Program-made: the position numbers and the translations under genes
Shown: positions 15,072-23,896 of the stretch, piece by piece
How positions within the stretch are numbered: the first letter of the stretch is position 1
How the letters are laid out: the number at the start of each line of letters is the position of its first letter
NCBI GenBank assembly: GCA_041499965.1
Contig: JBGQLG010000007.1
Coordinates: 1-64,000 of the forward strand
Length of the DNA: 64,000 bases
Direction of reading: 5' to 3'
Source: AR5 sp041499965
Lineage (GTDB): Bacteria > Methylomirabilota > Methylomirabilia > Rokubacteriales > CSP1-6
The notes under the pieces: model-generated
The model's input: only the letters and a program-made list of their open reading frames with translations
What the model was told of the DNA's origin: nothing
Databases searched by the model: none

Positions 15072-15866
15072 TTAGCGCCCGCGGAACACGGGCTCGCGCT
15101 TGTCGACGAAGGCCTTCGCGGCCTCGCGATGGTCGTCGGTGAAGCCGGTGCGCGTGTGGTGCCAGGCCTCGAGGTCGAGACAGTCCTTCAGCGAGCCGGT
15201 CTCGGCCGCGTTCATGTTGCGCTTCATGTAGCGCAGGGCCACGCGGGGGCCGCGGGCCAGGCGCGCGGCCAGGGCCTGCGTCTCCTCCTCGAGCTGCGCG
15301 TCCGGCACGAGGCGATTGACGATCCCCAGGGCGAGTGCCTCGGCGGCGTCGACGATGCGCGCGGTGTAGTACAGCTCGCGCGCCCGGGCGGTGCCGACGA
15401 GCTGGGTGAGGAACCAGCTCCCGCCGAAGTCGCCGGAATAGCCCACGCGGGCGAAGGCGGTGGCAAAGCGCGCCGAGTCGGCGGCGATCCGCAGATCGCA
15501 GGCCAGGGCCAGCGAGAGCCCGGCGCCGGCCGCGGCGCCGCGCACCATGGCGATCGTCGGCTTCGGCATCTCGTGCAGCCAGCGCGAGACTTCCATGCGC
15601 GAGCGCAGGGCCTGCGCCTTCTCCTCCAGGGTGGTGCCGCCGAATTCGCGTCCCTCGGCCATCGCCTTCACGTCGCCGCCCGCGCAGAAACCGCGGCCGC
15701 TGCCGGTCAGGATCACGACGCCGACCTCACCGTCCTCGGCCAGTCGCGGCAACGCCTCCAGCAGGGCGTCGAGCATCGCCCCCGACATCGCGTTGAGACG
15801 GTCGGGCCGGTTGAGCGTGAGCGTGGCGACGCCGTCCTGGATCGACTCGAGCAGCTCCTGCGCCAT
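15072..15866 (-). CDS. Enoyl-CoA hydratase/isomerase family protein
   Basis: This 264-residue crotonase-fold protein has the oxyanion-hole segments SGRGFCAGGDVKAM (about residues 56-69) and VRGAAAGAGLSLALACDLR (about 108-126). The DFGGSWFL loop of the family carries Asp where classic enoyl-CoA hydratase (ECH) has Glu, and one catalytic Glu region is replaced. It may therefore act as an isomerase or hydratase on an unknown acyl-CoA. The C-terminal KAFVDKREPVFRGR is normal. The ATG at 15866 has a GGAGG site. It is divergent from tenA with a 76-base shared promoter region. No other beta-oxidation gene is adjacent. Confidence 0.9.
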   Translation of the reverse strand: MAQELLESIQDGVATLTLNRPDRLNAMSGAMLDALLEALPRLAEDGEVGVVILTGSGRGFCAGGDVKAMAEGREFGGTTLEEKAQALRSRMEVSRWLHEMPKPTIAMVRGAAAGAGLSLALACDLRIAADSARFATAFARVGYSGDFGGSWFLTQLVGTARARELYYTARIVDAAEALALGIVNRLVPDAQLEEETQALAARLARGPRVALRYMKRNMNAAETGSLKDCLDLEAWHHTRTGFTDDHREAAKAFVDKREPVFRGR

Positions 15867-15942
15867 GGCGTTCCTCCGAAGCCGGTGCGGAAATGGGCGC
15901 TTATGATACTCCTGAAGCCATGCCGAGACGGAGGGCCCGACC

Positions 15943-16605
15943 GTGAGCTTCACCGCCGAGCTGTGGACGGCCATGACGCCGGTCTACGACGCGATCCTGC
16001 GCCACCCATTCGTGGCGGGTCTCACCGACGGCTCGCTGCCGCGCGACTGCTTCCGGTTCTACGCCGTGCAAGACGCCCTCTACCTGCGCGAGTTCGCCCG
16101 CGCCCTGTCGCTGGCCGCCGCCCGGGCGCCCGAGGACGACTGGATCGTCATGTTCAACGAGCACGCTGCCGGCGCGCTCCGGGTCGAGCGCGCGTTGCAC
16201 GAGGGCTTCTTCAAGGCGTTCGGCCTCTCGCCGTCCGAGGTCGCCGCCACGCCGCTGGCGCCGACGAATCTTGCCTACACCAGCTACCTGCTGGCGGTGG
16301 CCTACGGCGCGCCGTACCACGAGGCGCTGGCCGCGTTGCTGCCCTGCTACTGGATTTACTGGGAGGTCGGCAAGCGGCTCGAGCTCGCCGGCTCGACCGA
16401 TCCGCTCTACGCGCGGTGGATCGCCACGTACGCCGCGGACGAGTTCGGCGACGTGGTGCGTGCCGTCCTGGCCGCCACCGACGTGATCGCCGAACGGCTC
16501 CGGCCCGCCGAGCGCGAGGCCATGCGCCGGCACGTGCTCGTCACCGCCCGCTACGAGTGGATGTTCTGGGACATGGGGTGGCGTCGGGAGCCGTGGCCGC
16601 TGTAG
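15943..16605 (+). CDS. tenA: TenA-family thiaminase II / aminopyrimidine hydrolase
   Basis: This 220-residue helical protein keeps the TenA catalytic set at the same numbers as the Bacillus enzyme: D44, Y112, nucleophile C135 (LLPCYWIYWE), Y163 and E205 (ARYEWMFWD). It hydrolyses thiamin degradation products to recover the pyrimidine for thiamin salvage in the cytoplasm. The GTG at 15943 has a GGAGG site 10 bases upstream, and a TATGAT -10-like box lies about 45 bases ahead. It is divergent from the enoyl-CoA hydratase gene. No other thiamin gene is in the window. Confidence 0.92.
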   Translation: MSFTAELWTAMTPVYDAILRHPFVAGLTDGSLPRDCFRFYAVQDALYLREFARALSLAAARAPEDDWIVMFNEHAAGALRVERALHEGFFKAFGLSPSEVAATPLAPTNLAYTSYLLAVAYGAPYHEALAALLPCYWIYWEVGKRLELAGSTDPLYARWIATYAADEFGDVVRAVLAATDVIAERLRPAEREAMRRHVLVTARYEWMFWDMGWRREPWPL

Positions 16606-16727
16606 TGGCGCGCGGCCGACTGATTGGCACGACCTCCTGTCACGACCCGGGAAAAGCTGACAGCCACTGGTAACCGGCCAGCCCCCCAACTAGCTGATTT
16701 ATCGAGGTCACACCCCGTCCACAGGTC

Positions 16728-16742
16728 TGGCACTGGCCTTGC
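16728..16742 (+). promoter_or_regulatory. Sigma-54 (-24/-12) promoter before the small membrane protein
   Basis: TGGCACTGGCCTTGC matches the consensus at the whole -24 block (TGGCAC) and -12 block (TTGC), with 10 bases between GG and GC. It lies 42 bases before the ATG at 16785. The rest of the 179-base gap after tenA shows nothing else I can name. Confidence 0.75.
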
Positions 16743-16784
16743 CATAGGCTAGCGTCCGCCAGGAACTTGAACCGGGAGGAGCCT

Positions 16785-17231
16785 ATGCGTTACGCCATCA
16801 GCCAATCGGGGCTGCGCCCGCACCAGTGGTTGATCCTGTTCGGCGCGCTGCTGTACGGCATCATCTACCTGGGTGTGTTGGAACCGCGCGGCATCGCCGC
16901 CTGGTTCGCGAACCAGCCCGAGGTCTCACGCGCGTTCAGCGACCCGAACTTCGGGCGCGCCGACGCACTGATCCTGCTCTTCTCCACGCTGTTCCTGGGA
17001 CCGCTCGCCATGCTGCTCGGCGTGCTGGCCCTGATCTTCGTCCTCGCGATCTTCGGCGGCTTCCTGCTCCCCATCGTCCGGTGGTTCCGCATGCCCGACT
17101 GGGTGGCGACGGTGGCGGTGATGGCCGGCGTGGCGACCCTGGCGTGGGTGGAGACCGAGATGTGGCTGCCGCGCTCCCTCTGGTTCCTCGGTCTGCTGGC
17201 GCGAGCCTGCCGGATCGTCGTCAGCGTCTGA
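16785..17231 (+). CDS. Small integral membrane protein, unknown
   Basis: This 148-residue protein has about four membrane helices (LILFGALLYGIIYLG; LILLFSTLFLGPLAMLL; LALIFVLAIFGGFLLPIV; VATVAVMAGVATLAWV). I recognise no family motif. The ATG at 16785 has a strong GGGAGGAG site, and a near-consensus sigma-54 promoter lies directly upstream. It may therefore belong with the pilus regulon or another RpoN-controlled process; that link is inference. Its last 11 bases overlap the end of the convergent DUF748 gene. Confidence 0.7.
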   Translation: MRYAISQSGLRPHQWLILFGALLYGIIYLGVLEPRGIAAWFANQPEVSRAFSDPNFGRADALILLFSTLFLGPLAMLLGVLALIFVLAIFGGFLLPIVRWFRMPDWVATVAVMAGVATLAWVETEMWLPRSLWFLGLLARACRIVVSV

Positions 17232-18789
17232 CGGACCGCCGCTCCCGCTCGAACCCCGGCAGGATGGCCTTGATGAAGGCGTTGCGCACGAGGCCGACGA
17301 CCGTCTCCCACGTCTCGGCCTTCGGCTTGTCGAGCGGTCCCGCGATCAGCGTCACCGTGGCCACCTCCGCGCGGGGCCGATTGCGCAACACCGTGCCGAT
17401 GACGTCGACCGCGCGCTCCTTCAGCCGCTGACCGAGTGACTTGTCCTCGTCCTGCGCCGCGTCGTAGACGTCGAGGTCGCGGAACAGGGGCTTGACGTAG
17501 CCGTCGACCCGCCCGTTCTTCACGTGGAGCTCCGAGAACACCGAGAACACGCCGGACACCACGTCGAACTTCGCGTGCGCGCGCAGCAGATCATTCATTG
17601 CCTTCATGTCGGTGTTCTCGATGCGGACGCTCAGGTCGAAGTCCGGCCCTTGCTGCTCCGGCCGGAACGTGGCGCTCACCGCGGTGACGCCGCTGCCCAT
17701 GAAGCGGCCGCGTAGCCGGGCGGTGGCCGTTCCCTCGGTCCGCTGGTTGCTGAAATTCTCGACGAGGAGATCGGCGGCGGCGAGGAACACGCGGTAGCCC
17801 GGCTGAGCCTCCTCGTTGACAAAGCCTACCGTGGCGCCGCTGGCGCCGATCCGCCGCGCCTTGAGCAGCACGCCGGGCTTGTTGGCCACCTCGGCGGCGG
17901 CCGCCACCGTGGTCCGGGCCGCCTCCTTCACCGGCTGAACGGTGCGCTTGCGGTGCGCATAGTCGGCCTTGAGCCCGTCCACCCGCACCTCCTCGAGGTC
18001 GACGATCTTGACCTCGGGGGCGTACTCGACGTCGCCGTGGCCGCCGAAGGTGCCGGCGGCCAGCGTGACACCGTAGCGGGCCACGATCGGCCGGAAAAAA
18101 TCGAGGGCGACGCGCTGCAGCGCGATGTGACCCTTGACCCCCGCGTACGGCACGCGCAGGAAGTCGGCTCCGCCGTCGATCTGCAGCCGGCCGTCGTCGA
18201 AGACGACCGCCTCCAGGCGCACGGGGGAGGGGTACACGTCGGGCGCCGAGCGCACGTTACGGATGTCGTTCAGCACCGCCTCGATGTTTCGCACCACCAG
18301 TGGGCGGGCCTGGCCGGTGTCGACGTAGGTCAGCGAGCCGTTGCGAATGACGAACTCGTTGATCTTGAGGGGATAGACGGCCTGGAGCGCCTCCTGCCAG
18401 CCGTGTTCCTTCACCGGGGTGGGGTCCTCGAGCTCGCGGGCCAGGTGGGTCCGGTCCACGTACACCCGGGGCTCGACGAGCTCGACGTCGGCCACCACGC
18501 GACGGTGGGCGAGTGCGCTCCACTGCACGCTGGCCGACAGGCGCCGCGCGACCAGGACGGGCGGATCGGGATGCGCGTCCTGGCGCAGCACCACGTCGCG
18601 CAGATCGATGCCAAAGCCGATCGGGTGGAAGTCGAGCCCTCCGATCCGCGCGGTGTAGCCCTTCATGCGCGCGTTCATCTCGCCCTCGATCGTGCGACGC
18701 AGCGGCTCGTCGATCAGGAACGAGACGGCGACGGCGAGAACGAGGAACACCGCGAGGGCGACGACGGCCCATGTCCAGCGGGTGCGCAC
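17221..18789 (-). CDS. DUF748/AsmA-like membrane-anchored protein
   Basis: This 522-residue protein has one N-terminal helix (WAVVALAVFLVLAVAVSFLI) and a long beta-rich periplasmic region. It carries the DUF748 start (ARIGGLDFHPIGFGIDLRDVVLRQ), repeating amphipathic strands and a YADHRK-like linker. DUF748 proteins belong to the AsmA/TamB-like repeating beta-groove group, thought to handle lipids or outer-membrane assembly between the membranes. The GTG at 18789 has a GGAGG site 6 bases upstream. It follows the MFS gene on the same strand by 58 bases, with no obvious functional tie. Confidence 0.85.
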   Translation of the reverse strand: MRTRWTWAVVALAVFLVLAVAVSFLIDEPLRRTIEGEMNARMKGYTARIGGLDFHPIGFGIDLRDVVLRQDAHPDPPVLVARRLSASVQWSALAHRRVVADVELVEPRVYVDRTHLARELEDPTPVKEHGWQEALQAVYPLKINEFVIRNGSLTYVDTGQARPLVVRNIEAVLNDIRNVRSAPDVYPSPVRLEAVVFDDGRLQIDGGADFLRVPYAGVKGHIALQRVALDFFRPIVARYGVTLAAGTFGGHGDVEYAPEVKIVDLEEVRVDGLKADYAHRKRTVQPVKEAARTTVAAAAEVANKPGVLLKARRIGASGATVGFVNEEAQPGYRVFLAAADLLVENFSNQRTEGTATARLRGRFMGSGVTAVSATFRPEQQGPDFDLSVRIENTDMKAMNDLLRAHAKFDVVSGVFSVFSELHVKNGRVDGYVKPLFRDLDVYDAAQDEDKSLGQRLKERAVDVIGTVLRNRPRAEVATVTLIAGPLDKPKAETWETVVGLVRNAFIKAILPGFERERRSVRR

Positions 18790-18847
18790 ATCATCCTCCG
18801 GTGAACGACCGGAGCAAGGCCGGTGCCAGCGATGAGACGTCGACGGC

Positions 18848-20041
18848 TCAGCGTGATGGCGCGGTGCCGCGCGGTCGGAGCACGAGCGCGAGGCCGACGA
18901 GCGACAGGATCACGAGCATCACACCCGGCAGCACGCCGGCGTGGCGGGCGGCGAGCAGGCCGGAGACGAACGGCCCGGCGAACATGCCGCCGTCCACGGA
19001 CACGCGGTAGAGGGCGGTCCGCCATGCGACGCGCGCGGGCGGCGTGACCGAGCGCAGGATGCTCACCGGCAACATCCATCCCGCCATGCTGACGCCGTAC
19101 AGCACGCAGCCGACGCTCAGCAGCGGCAGCGAGCCGAAGCCGATCAGCGCCAGTGCCGCAGCGAACACGAGCAGGACGCTGCCGAGCACCACCGGCGGCC
19201 CGCGACGATCGGCCAGCGCGCCCAGCGGCAGCAGCGTGGCGACGTCGACGACCTGGGCCAGCATGAGCAGGCGCGCGATGCCCGCGCGGTCCAGGCCGAA
19301 CTCCCGACTGCCGCGCAGCGGGATGGCGAACTGCTCGACGGTCGAGTAGCTGACCGCGATCGCGGCGCCGGCCGCGACCGCCAGCACGGCCAGCCAGCCG
19401 CCTCGTCGCGCCGGCGGATCGGCGGACTCGGAAGCGCCGGCGGCCGCCTGGCTGCGCGCGAAGAACGGGCGCGGTCCCTCGCTGGCCGGCGACGGCAGCG
19501 CGCGCCGGAGTGCCGGCAGCAGGAAGAGGTTCGCCACCATCGGCGCGCAGGCCAGCAGCAGCGCCGCGTTCCAGGGCACCGCGCGCGGCAGCAGGCTGAG
19601 CAGGGCGGCGCCGCTGAGCACGCCGAGCATCGCCGAGAACTCCACCGCGTTGAGCGAGGAGGCGAGGCCGGGTCCCGCGCGGTAACGGAGGACGGCGGTG
19701 AGGTTGCCGAGCATGCAGAGCGTGTGGCCCAGGCCCATGAGCGCGCGGCCGAGCACGAGCACCCCGAAGCCCCCACCGCTGGCCAGCAATAGCGCGCCGA
19801 CCAGCATGAGGCCCGGCGACAGCACGAGCGCGCGCGTCAGGTGATGCGTGATGAACAATCCCGCCGGCACGTTGGCGAGCATCCGGGCCAACCCGAACGC
19901 ACCGGCCACGGCGCCCAGCTGCCAGTCGGCCAGCGCGGCGGCGGCGCCGATCTCCGGCAGCAGCGCGGGAAACGCGCCGATCGACACCGTCGTCGTGGCG
20001 CCGGTGAGGCAGAGCAGGACGATCAGTCGTTGCGCTGGCAT
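18848..20041 (-). CDS. Major facilitator superfamily transporter
   Basis: This 397-residue protein has about 12 membrane helices in two halves separated by a polar loop near residues 180-215 (ASEGPRPFFARSQAAAGASESADPP). The cytoplasmic loop after helix 2 reads ITHHLTRALVLSPG in place of the classic GxLaDrxGrr; the second half has GALADRRGPPVVLG, a good motif A. Helix 4 contains GRALMGLGHTL. The likely role is proton-coupled export or uptake of a small molecule, with unknown substrate. The region upstream of the ATG at 20041 is the short divergent gap to the 49-residue basic protein gene. Confidence 0.88.
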   Translation of the reverse strand: MPAQRLIVLLCLTGATTTVSIGAFPALLPEIGAAAALADWQLGAVAGAFGLARMLANVPAGLFITHHLTRALVLSPGLMLVGALLLASGGGFGVLVLGRALMGLGHTLCMLGNLTAVLRYRAGPGLASSLNAVEFSAMLGVLSGAALLSLLPRAVPWNAALLLACAPMVANLFLLPALRRALPSPASEGPRPFFARSQAAAGASESADPPARRGGWLAVLAVAAGAAIAVSYSTVEQFAIPLRGSREFGLDRAGIARLLMLAQVVDVATLLPLGALADRRGPPVVLGSVLLVFAAALALIGFGSLPLLSVGCVLYGVSMAGWMLPVSILRSVTPPARVAWRTALYRVSVDGGMFAGPFVSGLLAARHAGVLPGVMLVILSLVGLALVLRPRGTAPSR

Positions 20042-20101
20042 GCCGCGTGGAGAGCATGAGGACGATCGTCAGACGAACGATTCCACGACGAGGAGACGGC
20101 G

Positions 20102-20251
20102 ATGCCGCCGAAAGGCGTGAAGAGCCGCAAGCGTGGGCCTCAGTACGGGAAAGTCATGAGGTCGATCAAGCGCGAGGGGCGCTACCAGGAACGCCAGAAG
20201 GAAGTCGCCGCGCGCATCGTCAACACGACGCGCCGGCGGAAGGGCGCCTGA
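20102..20251 (+). CDS. Small basic protein (plasmid-stabilisation/ChaB-associated type)
   Basis: This 49-residue, very basic protein begins PPKGVKSRKRGPQYGKV. It matches the small family whose members have RQYEHIK near the start and EIAARTVNKxRR near the end; here those are PQYGKVMRS and KEVAARIVNTTRRRK. Such proteins are annotated variously as plasmid-stabilisation or Rho-N-like, and the function is unproven; nucleic-acid binding is likely from charge. The ATG has a GAGGAG site. It ends 9 bases before the stop of the convergent SIS gene. Confidence 0.7.
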   Translation: MPPKGVKSRKRGPQYGKVMRSIKREGRYQERQKEVAARIVNTTRRRKGA

Positions 20252-20260
20252 GCGGCATCC

Positions 20261-21331
20261 TCACGCGCCGGCGACCGCGCGGGCGCGACCGTGAGCGGGC
20301 TGGTCGGCGCGCATCGTGTCGGGATTGGCGCCGGCCTTGATGGCCAGGTGGTACGTGAGGAGCTGCAGCGGCACGATCGACACGATCGGCGAGAGCAGCT
20401 CCGCGACCGTCGGCAGCGCGATGGTCTCGGCGGCGAGGGGTCCGATCTCGCGGTCGTCCTCGGCGACGAGGGCGATCAGCGGCGCGCCGATCTCGGCCGC
20501 GACCCGCGCGACGTCGCGGCAGCGCGCGTGCGAGGGTCCGGGCGGCGCGACGAGGATCACGAGATCGTCCGGCTCCAGCGCGGCCCACGGTCCGTGCAGG
20601 AACTGCTCGCAGCCGAAGCCGACCGCGGGCAGCCACGCCGCCTCGTTCAGCTTGAGCGCGGCCTCGTAGGCCGTCGCCGCGTTGGGGCCGCCGCCCACGA
20701 CCCAGTAGCGGCGGCGTCCGCCGAAGCGCGCGGCCAACTCCTCCCACGCCTCCTGCCCGAGCAGCATCGCGAGCTGATCCGGCATGGCGTCGAGCTGGTG
20801 CGCGATGTCGTCGTCGTGCCCGACGGCGGCGGCCAGCGCCGCCAGCATGGCCACCGCCGTCGTGTAGCTGACGGTGTGGCACGACGACGCCTCCTGCTCG
20901 ACCGTGCGCAGCACGTGCTCGGCGCCCGCCGGACCCTCGGTGCCCTTGCCGGCGATCGCCACGGTGGCGGCGCCGGCCGCCCGGCCTCGCGCCAGCGCCG
21001 TCGTCGCGTAGTGGTTCGTCCCGCGATGGGTGACCGCCACGACGGCGCCGTCCGCGTCGGGCCAGTACTCGACGAGGTCGAAGGCGTGGATCGCGCGGGC
21101 GCGCGGGCCCAGGCCGCCCACGCGCGCGAACAGCAGCTCGCCGACCAGCGCCGCGTGCCACGACGAGCCGACGCCGGCCAGCCACACCGCCGAGGCCTCG
21201 CGCAGCCGGGCCGCGGCCGTGGCGAGCGTCGGGCCCTGGCCGCGCGTGAGCAGGCGCAGCGCCCCCGGCTGCGCGTAGATCGCGTCGTGCATGTGATAGG
21301 GATGACCGGGGCGGACCGGGCTGGACGACAT
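20261..21331 (-). CDS. SIS-domain (GlmS-like isomerase half) protein
   Basis: This 356-residue protein has two sugar isomerase domains. Domain 1 is about residues 45-165 (VWLAGVGSSWHAALVGELLF; VVAVTHRGTNHY) and domain 2 about 200-340 (YWVVGGGPNAATAYEAALKLNEAA; HGPWAALEPDDLVILVAPPG). There is no glutaminase domain, so it resembles AgaS or fructoselysine-6-phosphate deglycase-type enzymes rather than full GlmS. EAALKLNEAAWLP carries the conserved EAxxLKE-like Glu. Its substrate is probably a phosphorylated amino sugar or adduct, but none is indicated by the neighbours. The ATG at 21331 has an AGGAGAGA site. Confidence 0.85.
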   Translation of the reverse strand: MSSSPVRPGHPYHMHDAIYAQPGALRLLTRGQGPTLATAAARLREASAVWLAGVGSSWHAALVGELLFARVGGLGPRARAIHAFDLVEYWPDADGAVVAVTHRGTNHYATTALARGRAAGAATVAIAGKGTEGPAGAEHVLRTVEQEASSCHTVSYTTAVAMLAALAAAVGHDDDIAHQLDAMPDQLAMLLGQEAWEELAARFGGRRRYWVVGGGPNAATAYEAALKLNEAAWLPAVGFGCEQFLHGPWAALEPDDLVILVAPPGPSHARCRDVARVAAEIGAPLIALVAEDDREIGPLAAETIALPTVAELLSPIVSIVPLQLLTYHLAIKAGANPDTMRADQPAHGRARAVAGA

Positions 21332-21417
21332 CGGGCGCTCTCTCCTGGCGTGCGTTTCTCCCGACGATAACACCGCCGGGCCGCGCCGCCGCGGAGTTCC
21401 GCGCGCGCGAGGCGTCC

Positions 21418-21780
21418 TCAGGCCCCGGCACGGCCGCGGGCGTCGGCGCCCGGCGCGGCCTCGTAGACGAACAGCTCGTCTCGGGGCAGGCCCGTCACCA
21501 GCGAGGCTTCGAGTGCTGCGCCGACGGCGGCACCGCCGACGCCCAGCAGCGCCGCGCCGATCACGCCCGCCACGATCACGGCGGCCACGCCGGGAACGAG
21601 CAGCGTCACCACGGCACCAAGCGTCGCGCCGATCCCCGGCCGCTCGCCCTCGTGGGTGGGAACCTGACGCGCCTCGAGGCCCGGCGCCAGCAGCGTGATG
21701 CGATCGCGCGGGATCCCGATCTCGACGAGCCCGGCGGCGGCGCGCTCGGCATCGCCCCGCCGTGCGAACTCTCCGGCCAC
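21418..21780 (-). CDS. Glycine-zipper stress-type protein (YflT-like)
   Basis: About 120 residues are read from GTG 21780. The N-terminal module VAGEFARRGDAERAAAGLVEIGIPRDRITLLAPG resembles the general-stress YflT/17M fold. It is followed by a Gly/Ala hydrophobic segment (LGAVVTLLVPGVAAVIVAGVIGAALLGVGG), probably membrane-inserting, and a short conserved tail LPRDELFVYEAA. The exact role is unknown. An in-frame ATG at 21870 would add 30 residues with no family likeness and would overlap the leader of the divergent binding-protein gene, so GTG with an upstream AAGGGGGG is preferred. Confidence 0.65.
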   Translation of the reverse strand: MAGEFARRGDAERAAAGLVEIGIPRDRITLLAPGLEARQVPTHEGERPGIGATLGAVVTLLVPGVAAVIVAGVIGAALLGVGGAAVGAALEASLVTGLPRDELFVYEAAPGADARGRAGA

Positions 21781-21899
21781 GGTGTGCTGACGCCCCCCTT
21801 GTTTCGAAGACGGGAGCAAGGCGGCTGCCAGCCACCAGGCCTTGCACGCGGCACGACGGCATGCCACCATCCGCGCACCACGCAGAGGAGGATCTCGTG

Positions 21900-23480
21900 A
21901 TGAGCCTCAGCCGCCGCCGCTTCATCGCCGGGACTGCCGCCGTCGCCGCCACCGCCGTCGCCGCGCCCTACGTGCACGCGCAGAAGCGCGGAGGCACGCT
22001 CAGGTTCGTCCCTCACGCCGATCTCAAGATCCTCGACCCGATCTGGACGACGGCGTACATCACGCGCAATCACGGCTACATGATCTTCGACACGCTCTTC
22101 GCGCTCGACGGCAACCTCAAGCTACAGCCGCAGATGGTGGACAAGTACACGGTGAGCAAGGACGCGATGAAGTACTCGTTCACCCTGCGCGACGGGCTCA
22201 AGTTCCACGACGGCGCGCCGGTGACGGCGGAGGATTGCGTGGCCTCCATCAAGCGGTGGGGGGCCAGGGACGCGGTCGGGCGCCTCATGATGGCCTCGCT
22301 GTCGAAGATGGCGCCAGTCGACAAGAAGACGTTCACGATCGATCTGGAGACGCCGTTCGGCCTGGTCCTCGACGCGCTCGGCAAGCCCTCGGCCAGCCCC
22401 TCGTTCATCATGCCGGCCCGGCTGGCCGCCACCGACCCCAACGACCAGGTCAAGGACGTCATCGGCTCGGGGCCGTTCACGTTCTCCAAGGACGAGTGGC
22501 AGCCGGGCAACCGCGTCGTCTACATCAAGAACGCCGACTACGTCCCCCGCAAGGAGAACCCGAGCGGGGCCGCCGGCGCCAAGCGCCCGCTGGTCGACCG
22601 CGTGGAGTGGCGCTACATCCCCGACGCGGCCACCGCCGGCGCCGCGCTCGAGGCCGGCGAGGTCGACTACTGGGAGAACATCCCCCTCGACTTCGCGGCG
22701 CGCCTGGAGAAGAACGCCGCCCTCAGCGTCTTCATCACCGATCCCAAGGGCAGCCAGGGCATCCTGCGGCCCAACCACCTGCACCCGCCCTTCAACAACA
22801 AGAAAGCCCGGCAGGCGCTGCTGCTGGCCGTCGATCAGAAGAACTACTTGCAGGCTGTCATCGGCCACGAGAAGTACTACAAGACCTGCCCGTCGGTCTT
22901 CATGTGCGGTGGCCTACCCTACGAATCCGCGGCCGGCGCGCCCAAGCCCGACCTGGAGCGCGCGCGACAGCTCTTCAAGGAATCCGGTTACGACGGCCGG
23001 CCCGTCGTCGTCCTCGATCCGACCGACTCGCCCTACGCCCACGCCCCGGCGCTGGTGACGGTGGAGGTGCTCAAGTCGCTCGGCGCCAACCCGGATCTGC
23101 AATCGATGGACTGGTCGACGATGGTCGCCCGGCGCGCCAAGAAGGACGCGCCGGCCGCGGGCGGCTGGAACGTCTTCCACACGTGGTCGACGTCGTTCGA
23201 CACGATGACGCCGGCCGTGTCCTCGGTGCTGGGCGGCGGCGGCGACAAGGCGTGGTTCGGCTGGCCCACCAGCGAGCCGATGGAGAAGCTGCGGGCGGAC
23301 TTCGCCCGGGAGCCCGACGCCGTCAAGCGCAAGGCCATCGCCGAGAAGGTCCAGGTCCTGGCCTACGACGAGGTGCCGTACGTGCCGTGGGGCCAGTTCG
23401 TGGTGCCGGGCGCGTTTCGCAAGAACGTCCAGGGCGTGCTGCAGTTCGGGGCCACCCTGTTGTGGAACATCCAGGTGTGA
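21900..23480 (+). CDS. ABC transporter substrate-binding protein, family 5 (Tat-exported)
   Basis: This 526-residue protein has a twin-arginine signal (LSRRRFIAGTAAVAATAVAA). The SBP-bac-5 body has the usual steps: GGTLRFVPHADLKILDPIW, VSKDAMKYSFTLRDGLKFHDGAPVTAEDCV, GSGPFTF and KARQALLLAVDQ. It would bind an oligopeptide, opine, glutathione-like or amide compound in the periplasm and deliver it to a permease pair such as that at 24866-26664. The ATG has a GAGGAGG site. A gutted nitrilase follows with a GTGA overlap, suggesting the ancestral operon processed an imported amide or nitrile. Confidence 0.92.
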   Translation: MSLSRRRFIAGTAAVAATAVAAPYVHAQKRGGTLRFVPHADLKILDPIWTTAYITRNHGYMIFDTLFALDGNLKLQPQMVDKYTVSKDAMKYSFTLRDGLKFHDGAPVTAEDCVASIKRWGARDAVGRLMMASLSKMAPVDKKTFTIDLETPFGLVLDALGKPSASPSFIMPARLAATDPNDQVKDVIGSGPFTFSKDEWQPGNRVVYIKNADYVPRKENPSGAAGAKRPLVDRVEWRYIPDAATAGAALEAGEVDYWENIPLDFAARLEKNAALSVFITDPKGSQGILRPNHLHPPFNNKKARQALLLAVDQKNYLQAVIGHEKYYKTCPSVFMCGGLPYESAAGAPKPDLERARQLFKESGYDGRPVVVLDPTDSPYAHAPALVTVEVLKSLGANPDLQSMDWSTMVARRAKKDAPAAGGWNVFHTWSTSFDTMTPAVSSVLGGGGDKAWFGWPTSEPMEKLRADFAREPDAVKRKAIAEKVQVLAYDEVPYVPWGQFVVPGAFRKNVQGVLQFGATLLWNIQV

Positions 23481-23896
23481 GTCTCATCACGGTCGGCGCC
23501 GCCCAGCTGGGGCCGATCGCCCGCAGCGACGGGCGCGGCACCGTCGTCAAGCGCCTCGTCGCCCACCTGCACGAGGCGAAGGCGCGGGGCCTCGCCAACT
23601 TCCACAACCAGCTCGTCATGCAGGCCGGCGCCTACCAGAACGGCACCTGGGTGGTCGGCGTGGCCAAGGCCGGCCGCGAGGAGGGCGTCGATCAGATCGG
23701 CCAGAGCCAGATCATCGCGCCCTCGGGCGAGACGGTGGCGATGGCCACGACGCTCGGCGACGAGCTGATCGTCGCCCGCTGCGATCTCGGGCTCGGCCGC
23801 GCCTACACGAGCACCGTCTTCGACTTCGCCCGTCACCGCCGGCCCGAGCACTACCGGCTCATCGTCGAGCGGACCGGCGCGACCCCGCCGGCGTGA
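23477..23896 (+). pseudogene. Nitrilase/carbamoyl-amidase gene with internal deletion
   Basis: The 139-residue in-frame product joins the N-terminus of a nitrilase-superfamily enzyme (LITVGAAQLGPIARSDG, HLHEAKARG) directly to its C-terminal third (FHNQLVMQAGAYQNGTW, then GQSQIIAPSGE and FDFARHRRPEHY). The middle of about 170 residues, which holds the Glu-Lys-Cys catalytic triad in N-carbamoyl-amino-acid and carbamoylputrescine amidases, is missing at the junction near 23590. The protein cannot be an active amidase. The GTG start overlaps the binding-protein stop and its own stop overlaps the methyltransferase start, so the operon frame is intact. A genomic deletion or an assembly collapse are both possible. 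Confidence 0.8.
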
